DNA of 55,563 nt from Desulfovibrionaceae bacterium (GTDB lineage Bacteria > Desulfobacterota > Desulfovibrionia > Desulfovibrionales > Desulfovibrionaceae): the NCBI GenBank assembly GCA_016932995.1, contig JAFGBU010000038.1:1-55563 (forward strand). The letters run 5' to 3'. A program made the position numbers and the translations under genes. Below are positions 16,384 through 25,531 of the stretch, one piece after another. Position 1 is the first letter of the stretch. Each line of letters starts with the position of its first letter. Under the pieces are notes generated by a model. It did not search any database, was not told the origin of the DNA, and was given only the letters and a program-made list of their open reading frames with translations.

Positions 16384-17605
16384 AGCGCAAGGCGTCGCTG
16401 GGGTTCAAGTTCGAGGCCCGCCGCGCCGGGTATATGGTGGCCAGAAAACACAGCAACAGGGCCGCCCCGCCTATGAGCGCCATGTCCAGGAACTCCAGCC
16501 TGATAGGCAGGTAGTCCACGGGGTACACGTTGCTCGGCAACCGAATAAACTGATATTTCTTAAGAAGCAAGCTCACCGGCAGGCCCAGGCAAAAGCCCAG
16601 GACCGTGCCCACGAGCCCGATGACCGTGCCCTGACACATGAAGATGCGCCTGATGCTCCCGGCCGCCGCGCCCATGGACATCAACACCGCGATATCCTTG
16701 GTTTTCTGCATGACGAGCATGACCAGCATGGTCACGATGCTGAAGGACCCGACCAGGACGATCATGGCCAGGATGATGAACATGGCCGTCTTCTCCAGCT
16801 TGAGGGCCGCGAACAGGTTGGCGTTCATCTCCTGCCAGTGGCGCACGACCACCGGGAACGAGCCCACGGCGCGCTGGATGTCCTCGCTTATCCGGGCGAC
16901 CCTGCCCACGTCGGCGACCCTGACCTCCAGGCCGGAAACTATGTCGTTGTTAAAACCCAAAAGCCTTCTCGCGGCGTCGATGGTCACGTAGCCGAGCGAC
17001 GAGTCGTACTCGTACATCCCGGTGCGGAATATCCCGGCCACCCTGAAGGTGGTCACCTTGGGCCTGTATCCCACGGCGCTCGCCCGGCCGGACGGGGACA
17101 GCAGGTGGACCTGCGCGCCCACGGAAAGGGCGAGCCGCTTGGCCATCTCCGAGCCGATGACGATGCCCGGGGCGCCGTCCGGCTCGTCCAGGTCCTTGAG
17201 GCCTCCCGCGACCATGTCCCTGGACAGGCTCAGGACCCGGTCCGAGGTCTGGGGGTCGATGCCCCTGAGCACCACGCCCTTTACCCCGCCCCGGGCCGAG
17301 AGCATGACCTCGGAGTACACGAACGGGGTGACCCCGACCACGCCGGGCACCCTCATGGTTTCATCGGCCAAGTAGTTGTAATCCTTTATGCCGCCCGAAT
17401 ACGAGGTCATCAGGATATGGGCGTTGACCCCGAGTATCTTGTCCCTCAGGTCGGTGGAGAACCCGTTCATGACCCCGATGACCACGATGAGCGCGCCCAC
17501 GCCGATGGCCACCCCGCAGACCGCGAACAGGGAGATGATCGAGATGAACGACTGCCTGCGCAGGGCGGCCAGGTATCTCAAGGCGATGAAGAACTCGAAC
17601 TTCAT
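16376..17605 (-). CDS. lolC: Lipoprotein-releasing ABC transporter permease (LolC/E family)
   Basis: 409 residues with the LolC/E plan: one N-terminal membrane helix (about residues 20-45, with FEFFIALRYL at the start), a large periplasmic domain to about residue 260, then three helices with the FtsX-type block (GSFSIVTMLVMLVMQKTKDIAVLMSMGA) and the final LNPSDALRYE. Only one LolC/E gene is present, so the complex may be a homodimer as in LolF-type systems. The ATG overlaps the lysS stop as ATGA (17602-17605). Confidence 0.92.
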   Translation of the reverse strand: MKFEFFIALRYLAALRRQSFISIISLFAVCGVAIGVGALIVVIGVMNGFSTDLRDKILGVNAHILMTSYSGGIKDYNYLADETMRVPGVVGVTPFVYSEVMLSARGGVKGVVLRGIDPQTSDRVLSLSRDMVAGGLKDLDEPDGAPGIVIGSEMAKRLALSVGAQVHLLSPSGRASAVGYRPKVTTFRVAGIFRTGMYEYDSSLGYVTIDAARRLLGFNNDIVSGLEVRVADVGRVARISEDIQRAVGSFPVVVRHWQEMNANLFAALKLEKTAMFIILAMIVLVGSFSIVTMLVMLVMQKTKDIAVLMSMGAAAGSIRRIFMCQGTVIGLVGTVLGFCLGLPVSLLLKKYQFIRLPSNVYPVDYLPIRLEFLDMALIGGAALLLCFLATIYPARRASNLNPSDALRYE

Positions 17606-19200
17606 TTTCCGGACCCCGAGATCTCGGGCCGCAGCAGGGGAAAGAGGATGACCTCCCTGATGGACGGGCTGTCCGTGAGCAGCATGACCAGCCGGTCGAT
17701 GCCCACGCCCTCGCCCGCGGCCGGCGGCATGCCGTACTCCAGGGCCCGGACGTAGTCCTCGTCCATGAACTGGGCCTCGTCGTCGCCGGCCTCCTTTTCC
17801 CTGACCTGGTCCTCGAACCGGCAGCGCTGATCCACGGGATCGTTCAGCTCGGAAAAGGCGTTGGCCATCTCCCTGCCGGCGATGAACAATTCGAAGCGGT
17901 CGGTTATCTCCGGGTCCTTCTCGTTGCGCCTGGCCAGCGGCGATATGTCCGTGGGGTAGTGGTAGATGAAGTGCGGCTGCACCAGCTCGGGCTCCACGAG
18001 CACGTCGAAGAGTTTGGCCTGCAGCTTGCCCAGCTTCTCGTTGCCCAGGACCTTTTCCCCCAGCTTCTTGACCAGGGCGGCGCAGCGCTCGTAGTCCCTG
18101 AAGACCTCCGGGGACACGCCCCCGACCCGCTCCAGGGCCTCGAAGAACGCGAGCCGCTTCCAGGTCCCCGGGGCGAGCTCGATGGTCCGGCCCTGACAGG
18201 GGACCGCGGTCGAGCCCACGGCCTCGATCGCGACCTGGCTGAGCATCTCCTCGGTCAGGTCCATGAGCTCGGCGTAGTCGGCGTAGGCGCAGTAGAACTC
18301 GAGCATGGTGAACTCGGGGTTGTGCTGGGTGGATATGCCCTCGTTGCGGAAATTCCTGTTTATCTCGTAGACCCTCTCGAACCCGCCGACCAGAAGCCTC
18401 TTCAGATAGAGCTCCGGGGCGATGCGCAGGTAGAGCTTCATGTCCAGGGCGTTGTGGTGGGTCTCGAAGGGCTTGGCCGTGGCCCCGCCGGGCACGGCCT
18501 GCATCATGGGCGTCTCCACCTCGACGTAGCCCTTGGAGTCCAGAAAACCGCGCATGGCGCTGACCACCCTGGTGCGGATCCTGAATATCTCCGCGGTCCT
18601 GGGGGTGACGATGAGGTCCACGTAGCGCTGGCGGTAGCGGGTCTCCACGTCCTTTAGGCCGTGGTACTTCTCGGGCAGGGGCCGCATGGACTTGGTCAGC
18701 AGCCTGAACCGGCCGGCCTTCACGGTCAGCTCTCCGGTCTTGGTCCTGAACAGGCCGCCGGCCACGCCCACGATGTCGCCGATGTCGGTCTTCTTGAACA
18801 GGCTGTAGGGCTCCTGGCCCAGGTCCTCCCTGGCGGCGTAGACCTGGATGCGGCCGGTGCGGTCCTGGAGGTGGAAAAAGGTGACCTTGCCGAAGGAGCG
18901 GAAGGCGACCACCCGGCCGGCCAGGACGAACTCCCGGTCCACGGCCTCCAGGGCCTGAGCGTCCAGGTCCGCGAAGCCGTTGATCAGGGCCGAGACGTCG
19001 GTGTCCTTGCGGAAGTCGTTGGGAAACAGCGGGACCTCGGCGTCCAGCAGGGTGCAGGCCTTTTCAAGGCGGGTCTTGATGACCTCGTTGAGCTCCTCGC
19101 GGGCGGCAAGGGCCTTGAGCATGGGCATGAACCTCTCGGCGTGTCCGGACTTGGTGTTGAGCCTGAGGTCCTTGTTGCTGGTCTTAGCCTGGTCCGCCAA
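17602..19200 (-). CDS. lysS: Lysyl-tRNA synthetase, class II
   Basis: 532 residues. The N-terminal OB-fold anticodon-binding domain (about residues 80-180, VLAGRVVAFRSFGKVTFFHLQD) precedes the class II core with motif 2 (RNFRNEGISTQHNPEFTMLE) and motif 3 (GEGVGIDRLVMLL). The start is uncertain. A TTG at 19200 follows AAGGGGACGG at a good distance and gives the listed protein; ATGs at 19128 and 19122 would remove 24-26 residues without touching the OB fold. It is the first gene of the long minus-strand operon, with a promoter candidate at 19266-19294. Confidence 0.93.
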   Translation of the reverse strand: MADQAKTSNKDLRLNTKSGHAERFMPMLKALAAREELNEVIKTRLEKACTLLDAEVPLFPNDFRKDTDVSALINGFADLDAQALEAVDREFVLAGRVVAFRSFGKVTFFHLQDRTGRIQVYAAREDLGQEPYSLFKKTDIGDIVGVAGGLFRTKTGELTVKAGRFRLLTKSMRPLPEKYHGLKDVETRYRQRYVDLIVTPRTAEIFRIRTRVVSAMRGFLDSKGYVEVETPMMQAVPGGATAKPFETHHNALDMKLYLRIAPELYLKRLLVGGFERVYEINRNFRNEGISTQHNPEFTMLEFYCAYADYAELMDLTEEMLSQVAIEAVGSTAVPCQGRTIELAPGTWKRLAFFEALERVGGVSPEVFRDYERCAALVKKLGEKVLGNEKLGKLQAKLFDVLVEPELVQPHFIYHYPTDISPLARRNEKDPEITDRFELFIAGREMANAFSELNDPVDQRCRFEDQVREKEAGDDEAQFMDEDYVRALEYGMPPAAGEGVGIDRLVMLLTDSPSIREVILFPLLRPEISGSGK

Positions 19201-19265
19201 CGCTTCCGTCCCCTTGGGGAAAAAAGTCTAGAAAAAGGCAAGAAAAATATTTCGGGAACGAGGAT

Positions 19266-19294
19266 TCCCTATGCCAATTACGGACCGGCGTCAA
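19266..19294 (-). promoter_or_regulatory. Putative sigma70-type promoter of the lysS-lol-bam-lpx operon
   Basis: Reading leftward, TTGACG (19294-19289), a 17-nt spacer, then TAGGGA (19271-19266). The -35 is good and the -10 is poor. It lies about 65 nt upstream of the lysS start. Confidence 0.4.
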
Positions 19295-19357
19295 GAAATC
19301 CCTGAGTTTTGACGTTGTTTTGGCCTGTCCGGCGGGCTTGCGGGACCTAAAAAGGGC

Positions 19358-19387
19358 TTGACCTCGGGGCACGGATTGGATTAGACA
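19358..19387 (+). promoter_or_regulatory. Putative promoter of tRNA-Asn
   Basis: TTGACC at 19358-19363 is followed after 17-18 nt by an AT-rich TTAGACA, about 27 nt before the tRNA. The -10 match is weak; the call rests on the -35 and position. Confidence 0.4.
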
Positions 19388-19413
19388 ATCCACCTTGCTC
19401 GCTTGGGGCATAT

Positions 19414-19489
19414 TCCCCGGTAGCTCAATCGGCAGAGCGGGTGGCTGTTAACCACTAGGTTCGCGGTTCAAGTCCGTGCCGGGGAGCCA
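19414..19489 (+). tRNA. tRNA-Asn (anticodon GTT)
   Basis: 76 nt including an encoded CCA. The acceptor stem TCCCCGG pairs with CCGGGGA. The D arm GCTC...GAGC is regular, the anticodon loop CTGTTAA reads GTT, and the T arm contains GGTTCAAGTCC. All four arms pair. A terminator hairpin follows. Confidence 0.96.
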
Positions 19490-19527
19490 GACATCAATCC
19501 GCTGACCTCAGCGGTTCCAATTTGACG

Positions 19528-19561
19528 CAAGACCCCGGGGGCCAGCCGCTGCGGGGTCTTG
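19528..19561 (+). terminator. Terminator after tRNA-Asn
   Basis: A perfect 10-bp stem, CAAGACCCCG (19528-19537) with CGGGGTCTTG (19552-19561), and a 14-nt loop, followed by TCGTTTCC. The T-run is short. Confidence 0.65.
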
Positions 19562-19800
19562 TCGTTTCCAGGGCGTTGACCCCGGCCGTGCATGGCCCGC
19601 GCCCCGAGGCGTCCGAATCCCCGGCCCCGCCCGCTTGCCTCGCCTTGCGCATTTCTCCCAATCCGCGATCTTGAAAAGCCAAGCAACCAGACGGGCTGGA
19701 TTAAATCCAAAAATCGGCTTATGCTCCCGCCGAATTATTCAATAAAAATAACAGCCCGCCGTCGCCGGGACAAGAATCCGATCACGAAAACGCCCCGTCT
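19562..19800. other. Intergenic region before the TauE gene, nothing recognised
   Basis: The stretch is GC-rich at first, then AT-rich near 19736-19755. I see no gene, RNA or clear promoter; the GGATTAAATCC palindrome near 19697 is too short to interpret. Confidence 0.5.
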
Positions 19801-19817
19801 CAAGGAGAGAGGATAAA

Positions 19818-20648
19818 ATGGAAATGCAGGCCGCACAGATCATTGCCCTGCTGATCACCGGCGTGTGCGTCGGATTCGCGTCCGGGCTCCTGGGAGTCGG
19901 GGGCTGCTTTATAATGGTGCCGGTCCAGTTCTGGGTCCTGAAGACCATCGGCGTGGACCCGACCATCGCCATCCGCATCGCGTTCGGGACCAACCTGCTG
20001 GTGGTTCTGCCCACGGCGCTCAGCGGCGCCCTGACCCATCACAAAAAGGGCGCGGTCATATGGAAGGCGGGGGTGACCCTGGGCCTCTTCGGGGCCATTG
20101 GGGCCTTTTTCGGGGCCTTCATAGCCAGCCATCTGCCCGGCAAGGTTCTGACCATGGCCTTCGGCCTGGCCATACTCCTGGGCGGCGTTCGAATGCTCAG
20201 CGCAAAACCGCCGCGAATCACACAAGAGCCCTCCGACGGCATGACCGCCTTTGTCCTCTGGGGCATCGCCCTGGGTGTCGTTTCCGGCATCATCGGCATC
20301 GGCGGCGGGGTCTTGATGATCCCGATCATGGTCTGGTTTTTCAAGTTCAAGATGCACCAGGCCGTGGGGACCTCCACCGCGCTGATGATCTTCACGGCCA
20401 TAGGCGGCGCGCTCTCCTACTGGATCAACGGATTGGGAGTCCAAGGCCTGCCGCCCTATTCCACGGGCTACCTGAACTGGCTGCAATGGGTCCTGCTTGC
20501 CGGATGCAGTATTCCAAGCGCCGTATTGGGGGCCAAGGCCGCGCACCTTCTCCCGGCCAAGCAGCTGAAATACATCTTTATCATGGTCATGTTCTACATG
20601 GGGCTGAAAATGACCGGCGTGTTCGGCTACCTGGGCCTGCCGATATGA
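19818..20648 (+). CDS. TauE/SafE-family anion exporter
   Basis: 276 residues, almost entirely hydrophobic with about eight membrane segments. Two inverted-repeat halves each carry the family glycine motif: GLLGVGGCFIMVPVQFW near residue 23 and GIIGIGGGVLMIPIMVWFF near residue 157. TauE/SafE proteins export sulfite, sulfoacetate and related organosulfur anions; in a presumed sulfate reducer a sulfur oxyanion is a fair guess, but no neighbour fixes the substrate. AAGGAGAGAGGA lies upstream of the ATG. It appears to be transcribed alone. Confidence 0.87.
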   Translation: MEMQAAQIIALLITGVCVGFASGLLGVGGCFIMVPVQFWVLKTIGVDPTIAIRIAFGTNLLVVLPTALSGALTHHKKGAVIWKAGVTLGLFGAIGAFFGAFIASHLPGKVLTMAFGLAILLGGVRMLSAKPPRITQEPSDGMTAFVLWGIALGVVSGIIGIGGGVLMIPIMVWFFKFKMHQAVGTSTALMIFTAIGGALSYWINGLGVQGLPPYSTGYLNWLQWVLLAGCSIPSAVLGAKAAHLLPAKQLKYIFIMVMFYMGLKMTGVFGYLGLPI

Positions 20649-20809
20649 CGCCGCCCGCCCCCGTCCTTTGACGCGCCCCGCGGTTTCCATTGATCCGGGG
20701 TGGAAAATTCTTGTGGCGAAAAACACGGCCAGGAGTTATTGAACATCCCGGACAAGCGACCCCGCATACACACTCCCTGAAAAAACGCGGTCACAAGAGG
20801 GACGCTGCG

Positions 20810-22051
20810 GTGAACACAGGTTCGCATCCCGGCACGATCAGAGGCCCCGGCGTGGAGATCGAGTTCATGATCGTGGACCGGCGCAGCCTGGACCCCATGC
20901 CCATCGCGGACAGGCTCATCGCCGCAGCAGCCGGCTCAGCCCTGCCCCGGGCCCGGGTCAACGACATGACCTGGTCCAGCGGCCCGGCCCTGCACGTGGT
21001 CAGGCTCAAGACCAACGGCCCGGCCCCGGACCTGAGCGGCCTGGCCGAAAAATTCTCCGGCCACCTGGCCAGGATGAACTCCATACTCGGGTTCATGGGC
21101 GCGAGGATCATGCCCGGCGGGGCCCACCCCTGGATGGACCCGGCCAAACAGGCCCGGCTCTGGCCACACCAAGAGGGGGACCTGCACGCGGCCTGCGACC
21201 GGGCATTCGACTGCAAGACCCACGGCTGGAGCAATGTCCAGGGCGTGCACGTCAGCATCCCCTTTGAGGACGACCGGGAGTTCGCCGGGCTCCACGCCGC
21301 GACCCGGCTGCTTTTGCCCATCATGCCGGCCGTGGCCGCCAGCTCGCCCATACTCGAGGGCCGATCCACCGGGCTTCTGGACGGCCGCCTGGAGGTTCTG
21401 CGCCGCGACCGGGGGGCCAGGGTCCCGTCCATGACCGCGAGCCTGGTGCCCGAGAAGGTCTTCAGTCGCCGCGACTACGAGCGCCGGATACTCAAGAGGA
21501 TGTACAAGGAGATCAAGAAGCAGGACCGGGACAAGGTCCTCAGGCAGGAGTCCCTGAACTTCCGCGGGGCCGCGGCGCGATTCGAGGACAAAAGCCTGGA
21601 GATACGCATGCTCGACGCCCAGGAGTGCCCCAGGGCGGACCTGGCCGTGGCCGCCCTGATCGTCCGCTCCCTGGAGTACCTGGCCGCGGAGACCTGGTCC
21701 GGGCTGGACGAGCAGATGGCCTGGGAGGACGAGGTCCTGGCCGCCATGCTCAGGGACGCCGAGCGCGATGGGCCCGGGGCGGTGATAAAAAATCCGGATT
21801 ATCTGCGCAACCTCGGCCTGCCCACAAGAAGGGTGTGCACGGCCGGGGAGATATGGCTCCATCTGGCCAAGACCTGCCTGCCGACCGAGGGCTTCGACGA
21901 GCTTTGGGAGGCGCCGCTCAAGCGCATCCTGACCGACGGGCCCCTGGCCCGCCGCATCCTCGACGACCTGGGCGAGGGGTTCGGCCCGGACAGGCTCAGG
22001 CAGACCTACCAGCGGCTTTGCGACTGCCTGGGAAAAGACGAGATATTCTAA
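20810..22051 (+). CDS. Glutamate-cysteine ligase (GCS2)-family protein
   Basis: 413 residues from a GTG at 20810 that follows AGAGGGA. Earlier in-frame starts (TTG at 20690) lack a ribosome site and would add a 40-residue, non-family N-terminus. Recognisable GCS2/carboxylate-amine ligase elements are PGVEIEFMIVDRRSL at the start (nucleotide/metal-binding Glu residues), the MPGGAHPWMDP block, the LLPIMPAVAASSPILEG segment and KSLEIRMLDAQECP near residue 265. The family joins a carboxylate to an amine using ATP; some members make gamma-glutamylcysteine. The actual substrate is not evident. It is 94 nt upstream of the CULT-domain gene, same strand. Confidence 0.8.
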   Translation: MNTGSHPGTIRGPGVEIEFMIVDRRSLDPMPIADRLIAAAAGSALPRARVNDMTWSSGPALHVVRLKTNGPAPDLSGLAEKFSGHLARMNSILGFMGARIMPGGAHPWMDPAKQARLWPHQEGDLHAACDRAFDCKTHGWSNVQGVHVSIPFEDDREFAGLHAATRLLLPIMPAVAASSPILEGRSTGLLDGRLEVLRRDRGARVPSMTASLVPEKVFSRRDYERRILKRMYKEIKKQDRDKVLRQESLNFRGAAARFEDKSLEIRMLDAQECPRADLAVAALIVRSLEYLAAETWSGLDEQMAWEDEVLAAMLRDAERDGPGAVIKNPDYLRNLGLPTRRVCTAGEIWLHLAKTCLPTEGFDELWEAPLKRILTDGPLARRILDDLGEGFGPDRLRQTYQRLCDCLGKDEIF

Positions 22052-22145
22052 GCCCCCGCAGCGCCCCGAACAGCCGGTCTGAACCGCGTCCGGTTGCCCA
22101 AAGCCGGACAATGAAATAGCATCAAGGGCCTAACCAAGGCCCGAC

Positions 22146-22592
22146 ATGATGACCGCGATCCAACACGCCCTGCCCTGCCCTACCCCGTTCCTGGCCAAGG
22201 AGGCCGGCCAAAACGCGCCCGGCGGCGGTGCCGAGGCCGAGGACCAGGCCAAGCCGGACAACGGCCAGAACGGCCCCAGGCTGCTCTGCCGGGCCTGCCG
22301 TTTCCAGGTCACCTGGGCCAATGCCGGGATCAGGGTGAACGGCAGGCACAGCCACGTGTTCTTCAACCCCTACGGCCTGGTCTTCACCGTGGCCTGCTTC
22401 TCCACGGCCCCGGGCTGCGGCCTGACCGGGCGGCCGAGCTCGGAGTTCGCCTGGTTCCCGGGCTACTCCTGGCAGATAGCCGTCTGCGGCCGCTGCCAGA
22501 GCCACCTGGGCTGGCGCTTTTTGTCCGGGAACCACGGCTTCTGGGGCCTGATCCCCGGGACCCTGGTCGAGGATCAAGGGACCGGTTCATAG
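22146..22592 (+). CDS. CULT-domain (cereblon-like) small protein
   Basis: 148 residues. The N-terminal 44 residues look unstructured (Gly/Ala/Pro-rich). Residues about 45-145 match the CULT fold found in the thalidomide-binding domain of eukaryotic cereblon and in small bacterial proteins such as the one from Magnetospirillum. Seen directly: zinc cysteines C48/C51 (CRAC) and C114/C117 (CGRC), and the aromatic-cage tryptophans W103 (FAWFPGY), W109 (SWQIAVC) and W123 (HLGWRF), plus HVFFNPYG and FWGLI. The physiological ligand of bacterial CULT proteins is unknown. It ends inside the convergent MFS gene (19-nt overlap). The ATG follows a weak AAGG that sits in a 6-bp hairpin (22126-22142). Confidence 0.88.
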   Translation: MMTAIQHALPCPTPFLAKEAGQNAPGGGAEAEDQAKPDNGQNGPRLLCRACRFQVTWANAGIRVNGRHSHVFFNPYGLVFTVACFSTAPGCGLTGRPSSEFAWFPGYSWQIAVCGRCQSHLGWRFLSGNHGFWGLIPGTLVEDQGTGS

Positions 22593-23752
22593 CCCGGCCG
22601 GAAGACATCCCGCAGGGCGTAGAGCAGGGGCAGGGACAGGACCTGCCCGGCGAGGCAGAAGACGATCAACCCGGTCATGGAGTACTCGTACAACAGGCCC
22701 ATGGCCACGCTGCCCGCGAACCAGGCCAGCCCGAAGCCCGCGTTGAACAGCCCATAGCCCGTGGCCCGCCGGGCGACCGGGACCAGCCGGGCCAGCCCGG
22801 CCCTGAGGATGGACTCCTGGGCGCCCATGCCCAGGCCCCAGAGCCCGAGGCCCGCGGCCGCGAGCACCGGCCGGGTCGAAAAGGCCAGGGGCGCGAACAG
22901 GGCGGCCGGAGCGATGCCGAGCATCAGCGCGACCAGGCCCTTTTTGTCGAACAGCCGGCCCAGAATCAGCGCGGCCAGGGCGTCGACGCCCATGGCCCAG
23001 GCGTAGAGCAGCGGAATCCACCTGTCCTCGAACATCCCGCTGACCTTGAAGTGAAAGGCGATGAGCGGAAAGTCCGCATAGGCCGCGGCCACCAGGCAGG
23101 CCGCGGCCAGGTAGAGCCAAAACCCGGGCCTGAACCCGGTTTGGGCCCGGGAAACAGCGTCCGGTTCAGCCTCCAGGTCCATGGGCCGGGGGCAGGTCAG
23201 CCTGGCCAGGACCAGGACCGAGAGGGCCAGGACCGCGGGCGCGGCCAGTGCGGCAAAGGCCGAGTCATAGCCGCCGTTCGCGGCCAACACGGCCATGACG
23301 ATGAGCGGGCCGAGCATGGCCCCGACCTGGTCCATGGCCTCGTGCAGGGCAAAGGCCCAGCCCCTGCCCACCGAGTAGGCCGCGTGGGAGAGCATGGCGT
23401 CCCTGGCCGGGGTGCGGATGGCCTTGCCGAGCCTCTCGGTCATGATCAGGGCCGCGGCCAGCTCCCAGCTCCCGGCCAGGGCCAGGGCCGGGACCGCCAA
23501 AAGGTTCACGGCGTAGCCGACAATGGTCATGGTCCAATAGCGGCGGGTGCGGTCGCTGATAAGCCCGGAGACGATGCGCAGCCCGTAGCCGACGAGCTCC
23601 CCGAGCCCGGCGACCGCGCCGACCACCGCCGAACCGGCCCCGAGAAGCGCCAGAAAGGGTCCGTGGACGCTGCGCGCGGCCTCGTAGGTCATGTCCCCGA
23701 ACAGGCTGACCAGGCCCAAAAGGACCACGAAGACATAGGCCCTGCGGTTCAT
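22574..23752 (-). CDS. Major facilitator superfamily permease
   Basis: 392 residues with about 12 membrane helices. The loop between helices 2 and 3 carries GYGLRIVSGLISDRTRRYW, the MFS A-type motif, and the second-half equivalent is LILGRLFDKKG. The conserved TERLGKAIRTPARDAMLSHA segment resembles a group of uncharacterised MFS proteins in proteobacteria. The substrate cannot be inferred. It lies 33 nt downstream of ade, in the same direction, so purine traffic is possible but not shown. Its 3' end overlaps the CULT gene on the other strand by 19 nt. Confidence 0.85.
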   Translation of the reverse strand: MNRRAYVFVVLLGLVSLFGDMTYEAARSVHGPFLALLGAGSAVVGAVAGLGELVGYGLRIVSGLISDRTRRYWTMTIVGYAVNLLAVPALALAGSWELAAALIMTERLGKAIRTPARDAMLSHAAYSVGRGWAFALHEAMDQVGAMLGPLIVMAVLAANGGYDSAFAALAAPAVLALSVLVLARLTCPRPMDLEAEPDAVSRAQTGFRPGFWLYLAAACLVAAAYADFPLIAFHFKVSGMFEDRWIPLLYAWAMGVDALAALILGRLFDKKGLVALMLGIAPAALFAPLAFSTRPVLAAAGLGLWGLGMGAQESILRAGLARLVPVARRATGYGLFNAGFGLAWFAGSVAMGLLYEYSMTGLIVFCLAGQVLSLPLLYALRDVFRPGYEPVP

Positions 23753-23785
23753 GTCCGGCCCCGCCCCTGCCTTTGGACCCCGGCC

Positions 23786-25513
23786 TCAGTCCACCCAGAG
23801 GTCCGTGAAGTCGAACGCGGCCACGTCCACAAGGCCCTGGTCCGTGAGCTTGAGAAAGGGGATCACCGGCAGGGCCAGAAACGAGAGGGCCGCGAACGGG
23901 CTCTCAAGGCCTGGGCACAGGTCCCGGGCCGCGCCGAGCACGGCGTCGAAGCCCCGGGCCACCTCGGACAAGGGCCTGTCGCTCATCAGCCCGGCAATGG
24001 GCAGGGCCAGGGAGGCCAGGACGCGCCCGCCCGCGGCCGCGGCCAGACCGCCGCCCATGCGCACGCACTCCCGGGCCGCGGCGAGCATGTCCTTGTCCTT
24101 GACCCCGGCCACGATAAGGTTGTGTGAGTCGTGGGCCACGGTCGAGGCCAGGGCGCCTTGGACAAGGCCCAGGCCGTGGACAAAGCCCAGGCCCACCTTG
24201 CCGCTGCCTTGGTGGCGCTCTATGACCGCCAGCTTGGCCAGGTCCCGGGACGGGTCGGCCTCGGGCCGGCCGTCCACCAGCCGGGGTTCGAGCACGAGGC
24301 TCTCGGTGATCACCTGGCCGGGCGTGAAGCCGATGACCCTGATCCGGCCCCGGCCAGGGGCCAGGCCAAAGGACTCCGGACAGAGCCCGGACACGTTCAT
24401 GGTGTTTTTCAGGCCCCTGCGCCGGCCGGCCGGGAAGTCCAGGTCCCGGACGTTTCGGCCGGCCAGAAAGACCTCGCTGATGGAAAACTCCTCCAGATCG
24501 TCCAGGAGCAGGAAGTCGGCCCGGTATCCGGGGGCCACCGCGCCCCTGCCCCTGAGCCCGAAGTAGCGGGCGGTGTTGACGCTCGCCATCTGCACGGCGC
24601 GCATGGGGGGCACGCCATGGGCCATGGCCAGGCGCAGGCTGTGGTCCATGTGCCCGAGGCGCATCAGGTCCCCGGCGCTGCGGTCGTCCGAGACCAGGGA
24701 CACCCGGCAGGAGTTGAACTCGTTGACCACCGGGACCAGGTCGGCCAGGTTGTGCTCGGTGCTGCCCTCGCGGATCATCAACTGCATGCCCGCCCGGAGC
24801 TTTTCCCGGGCCTCGTCCGGGCCGCTGGCCTCGTGCTCGCTCCCGGGCCCGGCCAGGACATAGGCGCACAGGTCCCGGCCGCTCAAGAGCGGGGCGTGGC
24901 CGTCCACGGGCCGCGGGCCCGCGGCCGCGATCTTGGCCAGGACCTCGGGCCGCCCGGCCAGGACCCCGGGAAAGTTCATGACCTCGGCCAGGCCCAGGAC
25001 CCGGTCCGGGTGGCGCTTGAAAAGCCCGGCTATGTCCGAGGCCGATATCTCGGCCCCGGAGGTCTCCATGTGCGTGGCCGGGACGCACGACGAGGCCATG
25101 AAAAACACGCTCACGGGCAACAGGCGGCTGGCCTCGAGCATGTACTCCACCCCGTCCAGGCCGCGCACGTTGGCTATCTCGTGCGGGTCGCAGACCACCG
25201 CGGCCGTGCCGTGCGGGGCCACGGCCCGGGCGAACTCAGGGGGGGACAGGAGCGAGGACTCGATGTGGATGTGGCCGTCGATGAGCCCGGGGCACAAAAA
25301 CCTTCCGGCCGCGTCCAGGACCTCCTCAGACTGGTAGTCGCCGAACCCGATCACCCGGCCGCCGGCCACGGCCACGTCGGCCGGGTGGATCTCGCCGGAC
25401 AGGACATTGACCAGCCTGGCGTTCTTGACCAAAAGGTCCACCCGGCCCTGGCCCCGGGCCAGGGCTATGTCCGCGGCGAGCCGCGCGGTGTCGAAACCGG
25501 TCCGGTCCTTCAT
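23786..25513 (-). CDS. ade: Adenine deaminase
   Basis: 575 residues, the usual length. Deaminates adenine to hypoxanthine in purine salvage. The amidohydrolase metal site GLIDGHIHIESS is at about residues 95-106, the CDPHEIANV block follows near residue 128, LLSGRDLCAYVLAG and SEHEAS are the middle signature, and the C-terminal domain has VAHDSHNLIVAG, all typical of Ade. GGGAGGAGG precedes the ATG. It is 72 nt downstream of the OFA permease, separated by a 14-bp hairpin. Confidence 0.93.
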   Translation of the reverse strand: MKDRTGFDTARLAADIALARGQGRVDLLVKNARLVNVLSGEIHPADVAVAGGRVIGFGDYQSEEVLDAAGRFLCPGLIDGHIHIESSLLSPPEFARAVAPHGTAAVVCDPHEIANVRGLDGVEYMLEASRLLPVSVFFMASSCVPATHMETSGAEISASDIAGLFKRHPDRVLGLAEVMNFPGVLAGRPEVLAKIAAAGPRPVDGHAPLLSGRDLCAYVLAGPGSEHEASGPDEAREKLRAGMQLMIREGSTEHNLADLVPVVNEFNSCRVSLVSDDRSAGDLMRLGHMDHSLRLAMAHGVPPMRAVQMASVNTARYFGLRGRGAVAPGYRADFLLLDDLEEFSISEVFLAGRNVRDLDFPAGRRRGLKNTMNVSGLCPESFGLAPGRGRIRVIGFTPGQVITESLVLEPRLVDGRPEADPSRDLAKLAVIERHQGSGKVGLGFVHGLGLVQGALASTVAHDSHNLIVAGVKDKDMLAAARECVRMGGGLAAAAGGRVLASLALPIAGLMSDRPLSEVARGFDAVLGAARDLCPGLESPFAALSFLALPVIPFLKLTDQGLVDVAAFDFTDLWVD

Positions 25514-25531
25514 GTCCTCCTCCCTGCGCGC

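Noticed and set aside
19414-19489. tRNA-Asn as an integration site
   Set aside because: No integrase, no repeated tRNA 3' end downstream and no change in gene content typical of an island.
22111-22142. Leader peptide or translational switch before the CULT gene (tiny ATG-AAA-TAG frame and a 6-bp hairpin)
   Set aside because: Two-codon frame and a short stem are expected by chance.
22122-22577. 151-codon minus-strand frame opposite the CULT gene
   Set aside because: The plus strand has the zinc cysteines and cage tryptophans; the minus translation has no recognisable features.
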